Origin: Planctomycetota bacterium
Lineage (GTDB): Bacteria; Planctomycetota; Phycisphaerae; UBA1845; CAIVHJ01
Assembly (NCBI GenBank): GCA_022565195.1
Contig: JADFJZ010000085.1
Span: forward strand, 1-6,496
Length of the DNA stretch: 6,496 nucleotides
Reading direction: 5' to 3'
The notes beneath the pieces are model-generated. The model did no database searches. It saw only the letters and a program-made list of their open reading frames with translations, and was not told the DNA's origin. Shown piece by piece: positions 1-4,303 of this stretch. The position numbers were made by a program, and so were the translations under genes. The first letter of the stretch is position 1, and each line of letters starts with the position of its first letter.

Positions 1-1
1 T

Positions 2-607
2 CACATCACCGCTGAGTTCAACGACATCGACCTTGCCGACCTGCAGAAAGACTTGAGTTCGAAGAACCCTGTGGCTTTCAAAGGCGGCACGGCGTCGGCC
101 AAGATCGACGGCCGGTTAGGTCGGGACATGATCGATCTGGGCATCAGCGTGGACACCAAAAACATGACCATCGAATCCGCCGGCGGAGGGGCTCTGGGCT
201 TGGATCCGCAGATCACCGGCGAAGCGCTCAAAGTGCTTGAAGATATCGACACCACGCTGCGGCTGGTCGGCCCGCTGACCGCGCCGAAGCTGGTCTTCGA
301 CGTGCCCGCGCTGCGCGAGGAGTTCCGCGCCGCGCTGCTCAAAGCCGGCAAGGACCAGCTCGCCGGCCGACTCGGCGACTTGATCGGCGACAAGCTCCCC
401 ATCGGCCAGGAGATCCCCAAGGACCTCGACCCCGCCAGCATCGGCGACGCCATCGGCGGCGCGGTCGGCGGCCTCCTCGGCAAAGACGACCCGGACAAGA
501 AAGAGGAAGAAAAGAAAGACGACAAGAAAGACGCCAAAGACATCCTCAAAGATATCGGCGGCCTCTTCGGCGGCGACAAGTCCAAGGACAAGAACGATGC
601 TCCGTAG
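2..607 (+). CDS. AsmA/TIGR03545-like envelope protein, C-terminal part (cut by left edge)
   Basis: An open frame runs in from the left edge and ends at TAG 605-607, leaving 201 C-terminal residues; the true start lies outside the window. Beta-strand-like stretches alternate with Asp- and Gly-rich turns, for example GTASAKIDGRLG and LVGPLTAPKLVFDVPAL. This is the pattern seen at the C-terminal end of AsmA-like and TIGR03545-type proteins, which are large envelope proteins of bacteria with an outer membrane. A helical region (about residues 105-160) follows. The end is a low-complexity polyampholyte tail rich in Lys, Asp and Glu (about residues 161-180), then a short Gly/Lys tail. The family call rests on pattern recognition of a fragment, so it is moderate; that the frame is coding is much surer. 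No clear terminator follows, and hicA starts 86 nt downstream on the same strand. Confidence 0.6.
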   Translation, partial: HITAEFNDIDLADLQKDLSSKNPVAFKGGTASAKIDGRLGRDMIDLGISVDTKNMTIESAGGGALGLDPQITGEALKVLEDIDTTLRLVGPLTAPKLVFDVPALREEFRAALLKAGKDQLAGRLGDLIGDKLPIGQEIPKDLDPASIGDAIGGAVGGLLGKDDPDKKEEEKKDDKKDAKDILKDIGGLFGGDKSKDKNDAP

Positions 608-655
608 CCGAGTTTTCCAGCTTCGGACGTCCCGGTGAGCGATGACGGATTGATC

Positions 656-684
656 TGGCGATTCTGCCGTCTACGATCTATAGT
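656..684 (+). promoter_or_regulatory. Possible hicA promoter with -10 box just ahead of the start
   Basis: TATAGT at 679-684 matches five of six positions of the sigma70 -10 consensus. A weak -35 (TGGCGA, 656-661) lies 17 nt upstream. Transcription would begin around 690-692, only a few bases before the GTG at 694, which has no Shine-Dalgarno. An alternative pair is TTGATC (650-655) with TACGAT (672-677), spacer 16. This is predicted from sequence only. Confidence 0.35.
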
Positions 685-693
685 GCGTCGATC

Positions 694-885
694 GTGAAAG
701 TGCGCGAGGTGATCAGGATGCTGGAGGCCGCTGGATGGCAACTCGTGGCGACCCGCGGAAGCCACAGGCAATACAAGCATCCAGACCAAGCTGGCCGCGT
801 GACAGTGCCCGGAAAGCTGGCCGACGATTTGGCGCCGGGGACACTAAACAGCATATTGAAACAAGCCGGGCTCAAGGGAGATTGA
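694..885 (+). CDS. hicA: HicA family toxin (mRNA interferase)
   Basis: This 63-residue protein has the length and layout of HicA, a small double-stranded-RNA-binding-fold ribonuclease that cleaves mRNA and is neutralised by HicB. The N-terminal helix (KVREVIRMLEAAGW) is followed by the family signature GSHRQYKHP, in which His24 is the expected catalytic residue. VTVPGKLADDLAPGTLNSIL then matches the family's 'hp.k..i..GtL..ilkqagl' pattern. The GTG at 694 is chosen because it starts exactly at the conserved N-terminus; the next ATG (718) would remove the first helix. No Shine-Dalgarno precedes it. hicB starts 2 nt after its stop, giving the usual toxin-first order. All key residues are present, so the toxin looks intact. 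Confidence 0.93.
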   Translation: MKVREVIRMLEAAGWQLVATRGSHRQYKHPDQAGRVTVPGKLADDLAPGTLNSILKQAGLKGD

Positions 886-887
886 TC

Positions 888-1094
888 ATGCGTTACGGCA
901 TCGTTATCGAGAAGGCGAACGGCAACTATTCAGCCTACGTGCCGGATTTGCCGGGATGCGTCTCTACGGGCAATACGGTTGAAGAGGCCGAAGAACAGAT
1001 CCGCGAGGCGATCCGCTTTCATCTTGAAGGCCTCAAGGAAGACAATTTGCCCATCCCCGAGCCCACCAGTATCTGCGACTACGTCGAAACTTGA
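888..1094 (+). CDS. hicB: HicB family antitoxin (short form)
   Basis: This 68-residue protein has the partial RNase H-like fold of HicB antitoxins: strand (RYGIVIEKANGNYSAYVPD), the conserved PDLPGCVSTGNTVEEA segment at about residues 19-34, then the helix EEQIREAIRFHLEGL and the P-x-P-x-P-like end (LPIPEPTS). It should bind HicA and block its active site. It lacks the C-terminal helix-turn-helix or ribbon-helix-helix DNA-binding domain of longer HicB proteins, so autoregulation by HicB itself is uncertain. The start at 888 has a good ribosome site (AAGGGAG, 874-880, 7 nt spacing) inside the end of hicA, and the genes are probably co-transcribed and coupled. A longer reading from 735 is rejected because the extra residues are hicA read in another frame. 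Confidence 0.92.
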   Translation: MRYGIVIEKANGNYSAYVPDLPGCVSTGNTVEEAEEQIREAIRFHLEGLKEDNLPIPEPTSICDYVET

Positions 1095-1126
1095 AAACGT
1101 GCGTGCTTGGCGTATCGGGGGTTCTG

Positions 1127-1156
1127 GATCGGGCGCTGGCGCTTCCGGCCCTGATC
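1127..1156. terminator. Possible weak terminator hairpin between convergent genes
   Basis: GATCGGGC (1127-1134) can pair with GCCC (1148-1151) plus GATC (1153-1156), leaving T1152 bulged. It lies in the 72-nt gap between hicB and the convergent protease-like gene, a natural place for a shared terminator. No run of T follows on either strand, and a competing GCGC-TG-GCGC hairpin sits inside it, so the call is weak. Confidence 0.3.
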
Positions 1157-1166
1157 AAGACAGAGG

Positions 1167-2726
1167 TTAATCGGGATTGGTCGTCGGCTGGTTCTGGGGT
1201 TGTTTGGGCGGTTTGGCCGGCGGCGGGGGCGGATCGCGGGGCGGGCGCCAGTCGATGATGATCTTGCGGGCCGGGGCGTCGATGGTGAATCGGCGCATCT
1301 CCTTAAAAACGTCCCAGCCGAGAAGCATGTCCACTTGCATGCCCACGCCGCTGCTGGTTTCCTTGTCGATGAAGGGCAAAGCGTAGGTCCGGCCCTGAGC
1401 GAAGGTGCGGCGGGCGATGCGGAACGGAATGCGTGTCGAGATCTTGGCGCGGATGTCGCCGAAGTCTGCTTCGCGGATGGCCGACGCCGATTTCAATGCC
1501 GTCATTTGGTGCGTACTGAAGCAGGACACCGGCGTGCCGATGTCGAAAATCGCGTTGACCGTGACATCCTTGAGTTGCACGCGCACGATCGGCTGATCGC
1601 CGGAGAGAAACCGCACTTCCAGCGGCGAGCGCAGGCGAGTCGATCCCGTGATTGGCCCCGAAGGGATGGATTCTTCGATGCCCACGCGTCGTGTGTCGAA
1701 ATCCACGACCATCCGCTTGCGGGCGAACAGGCCGGCGCCAACGACTCCCTTGAGACCGGGCAAATCGCTCTCGTTGAAAGGATAGATTTGCGTCGCCACC
1801 GCCTGAACTTGACAGTCGCCGATGGTGATCGTGTTCGTCAGCGCCCATTGCGTGTCCGAAGCGCCGCCAGTGACGTCGAGGATTTGACCTTCGCCGAGAA
1901 CCTTGATGCCCGCTTCGTGGGCTACGGTTGTATCGAGGCTGAGGGTCGCCCCGCCGCCGAGGTCCAGCAGCATGTTGACCGGGCCCTGGCCGTTCAATTG
2001 GACCTGCACGGTCGGAAGCCGGAGCTTTGTGCCGCGAACAAAAGTGAAGCTCCCCGTAGCGCTCACGGTGTTCACTGTCTTGTCTTGTGCGGCGCCGTAC
2101 ATCAAGCTTCGCGCTTTCGCCCTGCTGACGATCAAGTCCCTGGGATAGCCTTTCAAATTGGCCGCGCTCTTGAGCGCCGATTCAAAATGCGCTGCCGCCT
2201 CGGTGCTCCTGCCCAGCCAGCCGTAGAGCAATGCAGCCTGATATTGCAGTTCGGCGTCCTGCGGCGCGTGGATCAAAGTACGAAGCGCGATGTCCAGCGC
2301 GAAACGCACGCGCCCCTCGCTGTGAAGCAGCTTTGATTGCACCACTGCCGATACAGGGTCGGATTGGCGTGGGACGAGTTTGTCAAAGAGCTTAGCGGCC
2401 TCATCCGGGAATCCGCCGCGGTAGTAGGCCCGCACGATGTGACCGAGCACCTCGGGATCCTGCGCGTGCTCCTTCGCTGCCACGCGCGCCGCCCCGAGCG
2501 CCTTTTGCGGCTGGTCCAGGCGGTAGAGCGCTTCCAGAATTTGATTCCACACCTCCGCCGAGCCATCGCCGGCTTTGAGCCGTGCTTCGGCGGCGGTGTA
2601 CGCAGCGAGAAGCTCCGCACGATCAGTGGTTCCACTGGGCTCGCTTCCAGCACCGAAGCATGGGGCGGCACACACCGCAAGAGTGATGAGCAGAGAGAGG
2701 GAGATTCGGCACACGTCAGCACACAT
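1167..2726 (-). CDS. Exported TPR-like protein with two retropepsin-like aspartyl protease domains
   Basis: With the ATG at 2726 this is 519 residues. Arg7 followed by a hydrophobic stretch (ISLSLLITLAVCAA) makes an N-terminal export signal; no proper lipobox is seen. Residues about 35-190 form TPR-like helical pairs (for example WNQILEALYRLDQPQKAL and LQYQAALLYGWLGRSTEAAAHF). Two retropepsin-like domains follow. The first (about 220-350) has LLDLGGG at the active-site position and ends GVVGAGLFARKRMVVDFD. The second (about 370-495) has IFDIGTP and ends MLLGWDVFKEMRRFTID. Both keep the catalytic Asp (255 and 395), but DTG reads DLG and DIG. A Pro/Gln-rich tail closes the protein. It may be a periplasmic protease or a non-catalytic relative; no substrate can be inferred. 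The 2726 start follows GGAGAG at longish spacing and overlaps the upstream BFN gene by 11 nt. An ATG at 2750 (8 residues longer) is possible but has no ribosome site. Confidence 0.85.
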   Translation of the reverse strand: MCADVCRISLSLLITLAVCAAPCFGAGSEPSGTTDRAELLAAYTAAEARLKAGDGSAEVWNQILEALYRLDQPQKALGAARVAAKEHAQDPEVLGHIVRAYYRGGFPDEAAKLFDKLVPRQSDPVSAVVQSKLLHSEGRVRFALDIALRTLIHAPQDAELQYQAALLYGWLGRSTEAAAHFESALKSAANLKGYPRDLIVSRAKARSLMYGAAQDKTVNTVSATGSFTFVRGTKLRLPTVQVQLNGQGPVNMLLDLGGGATLSLDTTVAHEAGIKVLGEGQILDVTGGASDTQWALTNTITIGDCQVQAVATQIYPFNESDLPGLKGVVGAGLFARKRMVVDFDTRRVGIEESIPSGPITGSTRLRSPLEVRFLSGDQPIVRVQLKDVTVNAIFDIGTPVSCFSTHQMTALKSASAIREADFGDIRAKISTRIPFRIARRTFAQGRTYALPFIDKETSSGVGMQVDMLLGWDVFKEMRRFTIDAPARKIIIDWRPPRDPPPPPAKPPKQPQNQPTTNPD

Positions 2727-3108
2727 CCTGAAGAACACTCTCCGACACATAGAGCGGCGTGTCGCTGGTCACGCCCAGGGCGATGGCGTCGGAGGGTCTG
2801 GCGTCCACTTCGATCAAGCTGCCGTTCCGGCGGATGACAAGTTTGGCGAAGAAGGTGTGTTCCCGGAGATCGTGGATCACGATCTTCTCCAGCTCGGCGT
2901 CGAGGTCTTCGATGATGTTGGCCAGCAGATCATGCGTCATGGGTCGGGGCGACTCCACGCCGTTGACGCGACGGCGAATGGCCCATCCTTCATACAGGCC
3001 GACGACGATCGAGAACTGCCTCTCGCCGTCACGTTCGGCGAGGACGATGATCTGTTGATCGTCGTCGTCACGAATGATAATGCGAGCGAGGTCCATTCGG
3101 ACGTCCAT
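2716..3108 (-). CDS. Bifunctional nuclease (BFN/DUF151) family protein
   Basis: This 130-residue protein carries the whole BFN (DUF151) domain. It has the opening MDLARIIIRDDDDQQIIVL, the substrate-like core ERQFSIVVGLYEGWAI (residues 29-44), RPMTHDLL (55-62) and the hallmark VDARPSDAIAL (101-111) followed by PLYVSESVL. The family is named after a plant protein with RNase and DNase activity. The bacterial members are widespread, but their physiological role is poorly defined. The start at 3108 is chosen because AGGA lies 8 nt upstream and the domain begins here; an ATG at 3096 would remove four residues. A frame extending up to 3246 adds no conserved sequence. It is the first gene of a two-gene - strand operon, with the exported protease-like gene overlapping its end. 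Confidence 0.9.
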   Translation of the reverse strand: MDVRMDLARIIIRDDDDQQIIVLAERDGERQFSIVVGLYEGWAIRRRVNGVESPRPMTHDLLANIIEDLDAELEKIVIHDLREHTFFAKLVIRRNGSLIEVDARPSDAIALGVTSDTPLYVSESVLQDVC

Positions 3109-3163
3109 GTGGGCATTCCTCGAATTGGGTTCGGCACGCCGGCAAGCGAACGACTCCTTGTTA

Positions 3164-3192
3164 AGCGTATCGTCGCTCAATCCGAGTGTCAA
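3164..3192 (-). promoter_or_regulatory. Predicted sigma70-type promoter for the BFN-protease operon
   Basis: Reading the - strand, a perfect TTGACA (3192-3187) is followed after 17 nt by TACGCT (3169-3164), which keeps the T, A and final T of the -10 consensus. Transcription would start near 3157, about 50 nt ahead of the BFN start codon. A strong AAGGAG (3159-3154) lies at the expected start of the transcript. This is predicted from sequence only. Confidence 0.5.
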
Positions 3193-3266
3193 ATCGAGCG
3201 GCCCACCCGGATTCTCAACGCAGAAACCTGCGATCCATCTTCGCACCGTGCCCGCCCTCAGCAGGC

Positions 3267-3301
3267 TGCTCGCTACTCGTTACTCGTTACTGGCTACTTT
3301 A
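3267..3301 (+). repeat. Imperfect 7-nt tandem repeat (TACTCGT type)
   Basis: Five consecutive heptamers read TGCTCGC, TACTCGT, TACTCGT, TACTGGC and TACTTTA. Two are identical and the others share the TACT or CTCG core. The 7-nt period means it would not stay in frame in a coding region, and it lies between genes. Short runs of this style look like dispersed intergenic repeats, but I cannot count copies elsewhere in the genome. Confidence 0.6.
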
Positions 3302-3304
3302 GCT

Positions 3305-3319
3305 GCGGCCGAAGGCCGC
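3305..3319. repeat. Perfect GC-rich hairpin (GCGGCC-GAA-GGCCGC)
   Basis: Six perfectly paired bases enclose a three-base GAA loop. It follows the heptamer repeat directly. It has no T run, so it is unlikely to be a conventional terminator, and it lies upstream of both flanking genes. It is more likely part of a dispersed intergenic repeat unit or a structured element. Confidence 0.5.
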
Positions 3320-3386
3320 GCTCAGCGGTTGAAACCTCTTGGCCACGAAGGCTGCAAGACACAAAGAAACCGTAAACATTAGGTCG

Positions 3387-3415
3387 TTGCTTGCTGCTGC
3401 CGGGCGATCTACAAT
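3387..3415 (+). promoter_or_regulatory. Predicted promoter giving a leaderless RHH mRNA
   Basis: TACAAT at 3410-3415 matches five of six -10 consensus positions, and TTGCTT at 3387-3392 (three of six, including TTG) lies exactly 17 nt upstream. Transcription would begin about 7 nt past the -10 box, at the ATG at 3423. No Shine-Dalgarno is present before either possible start. Predicted from sequence only. Confidence 0.45.
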
Positions 3416-3422
3416 GGATGTG

Positions 3423-3638
3423 ATGACCATCGACCTTTCCAACCAATTGGCAGAACGCCTCAGCCGACTCGCCGCACAGCAGGGACGTGACCCTGAGACG
3501 CTCGTCGAAGAGGCCGTCCGCCGCTACGTCGAGGACGCCGCCATCACCGACCTGAAACCGGCCGACGTCGCCAGGACTCAAGAGCAACTGGCCGGCGAGC
3601 TGACCAATCTGCCACCGTGGTCCTCGGAGCCCGGCTAA
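3423..3638 (+). CDS. Small ribbon-helix-helix (CopG/Arc-like) protein, antitoxin-like
   Basis: This 71-residue protein begins with a short strand (MTIDLSNQL) followed by two helices, LAERLSRLAAQQGRDP and ETLVEEAVRRYVEDA. That is the ribbon-helix-helix pattern of CopG-type DNA-binding proteins, which bind DNA as dimers through the N-terminal strand and often serve as antitoxins. The C-terminal tail (about 30 residues, ending in a Pro- and Trp-containing segment) could be a toxin-binding or disordered region. The ATG at 3423 fits the family's N-terminus and a predicted leaderless transcript; an in-frame ATG at 3414 would add three residues (MDV) but overlaps the -10 box. No toxin gene lies beside it: downstream is the convergent MBL-fold gene, whose stop codon shares bases with this one (CTAA, 3635-3638). 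Confidence 0.75.
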   Translation: MTIDLSNQLAERLSRLAAQQGRDPETLVEEAVRRYVEDAAITDLKPADVARTQEQLAGELTNLPPWSSEPG

Positions 3639-4303
3639 CCGACGATGATCCAGTCGTCATGCCCCGGAATGATGCGATCGGCAATCTCGACCAGCTCCGC
3701 AACGGCCTGGACGGCCTGGGCCGCGTCGCTGTGTTGCTCGAAGGCTTGGCGGTGTGCGAAGTATTCCTTATTGATGATCGCATCCCCGGCCACCGCCGTT
3801 GTTCTCTCATCGTCGAGTATCAGCAGGCTTGCAGCGCCCGGCGTGACGCCCGGCGTCGGGAACAAGTGAATCTGTTCGGTGAGTTCGTCGGGCGCGGCCT
3901 GCACATTTTCAAGGAGCTTGATTTCCTGCTCGATCAGTTCCTCAACCGGCTCGCCGCGCGCCGTCGCGCCTGTGCAGGCGTCCTCCAGAAAGCGGCGCAT
4001 GGCTTCGATCTCGTCTGCGTGCATCAGCCAGGTGGCGTGGCGAAACAAATCCAGCCCGCGGCGGTGGACCGGGCAAAAATTGGTCAGGAACACCGTGTCG
4101 ATTTGCGACGGTTCCAGCCCGGTGCGCTCGTCGAGGCGCTGGCGGAGGATTTCCGGCGGCAGCGCGGGGTCGACGATGATCGATGTTTCGTCACTGCGAA
4201 GCAGCGTCGTCGTCGCGTGGGCCGGCCGCTGGGCGCTGGTCTCGTTCCAGAAGCGGTTGCGACTCAGCGTACCGACACTGATAATCTCAACGGATACCGG
4301 CAT
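3635..4303 (-). CDS. Metallo-beta-lactamase-fold protein with degenerate metal site
   Basis: This 222-residue protein follows the layout of an MBL-fold hydrolase: an N-terminal strand region (VEIISVGTLSRN), HATTTLL, IIVDPALPPE (43-52), IDTVFLTNFCPVHRRGL (68-84), ATWLMHADE, FPTPGVTPGAASLLI (148-162), VAGDAIIN (171-178) and RIIPGHDDWI (210-219). The usual THxHxDH motif is TNFCPVH here, so only its last His (His80) remains. The His of TPGHTPG is Val153. Asp174 and His215 are kept. A normal two-metal centre therefore looks impossible; it may be a pseudoenzyme or bind metal differently. The ATG at 4303 has GGAG 7 nt upstream and overlaps the end of rodA by 17 nt, so it is the third gene of the PBP2-rodA operon here. 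Its role is unknown. Confidence 0.82.
   Translation of the reverse strand: MPVSVEIISVGTLSRNRFWNETSAQRPAHATTTLLRSDETSIIVDPALPPEILRQRLDERTGLEPSQIDTVFLTNFCPVHRRGLDLFRHATWLMHADEIEAMRRFLEDACTGATARGEPVEELIEQEIKLLENVQAAPDELTEQIHLFPTPGVTPGAASLLILDDERTTAVAGDAIINKEYFAHRQAFEQHSDAAQAVQAVAELVEIADRIIPGHDDWIIVG

Larger units (their letters stand above)
3109..3422. other. Divergent intergenic region, about 310 bases
   Basis: This spacer separates the - strand BFN operon from the + strand RHH gene. The left third holds the BFN leader and its predicted promoter. The centre (3267-3319) holds a 7-nt tandem repeat and a perfect GC hairpin. The next part (about 3335-3372) reads CCTCTTGGCCACGAAGG and then AGACACAAAGAAACC. 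This resembles the 'CCACGAAGGCACAAAGAAACC' type of sequence I recall as dispersed between genes in planctomycete-like and other environmental genomes. The last 30 bases hold a likely promoter for the RHH gene. No credible protein gene is seen in it beyond a very small leader frame described among the findings. Confidence 0.6.

Noticed and set aside
608..630. CCGAG...CTTCGG after the envelope gene as a terminator
   Set aside because: Only four to five pairs with an interrupted loop and no T run; too weak to call.
1..789. 262-residue frame on the - strand opposite the envelope gene and hicA
   Set aside because: It is Ser/Pro/Arg-rich without domain signatures and is the mirror of two convincing + strand genes; long antisense frames are common in GC-rich DNA.
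735..1094. Longer HicB reading starting at 735
   Set aside because: The added N-terminal residues are hicA in another frame; the family begins at the ATG at 888, which has a strong ribosome site.
1200..2336. 378-residue + strand frame opposite the retropepsin-like gene
   Set aside because: Arg/His/Asp-rich with no recognisable domain, whereas the - strand frame has a signal peptide, TPR-like helices and two protease-like domains.
3109..3246. N-terminal extension of the BFN protein to 3246
   Set aside because: The extra 46 residues match nothing in the family and would include the predicted promoter; the conserved domain begins at the 3108 ATG, which has AGGA upstream.
3274..3301. Heptamer array as a CRISPR or iteron array
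   Set aside because: Units are only 7 nt, directly abutting with no spacers, few in number and imperfect, with no cas or replication gene nearby.
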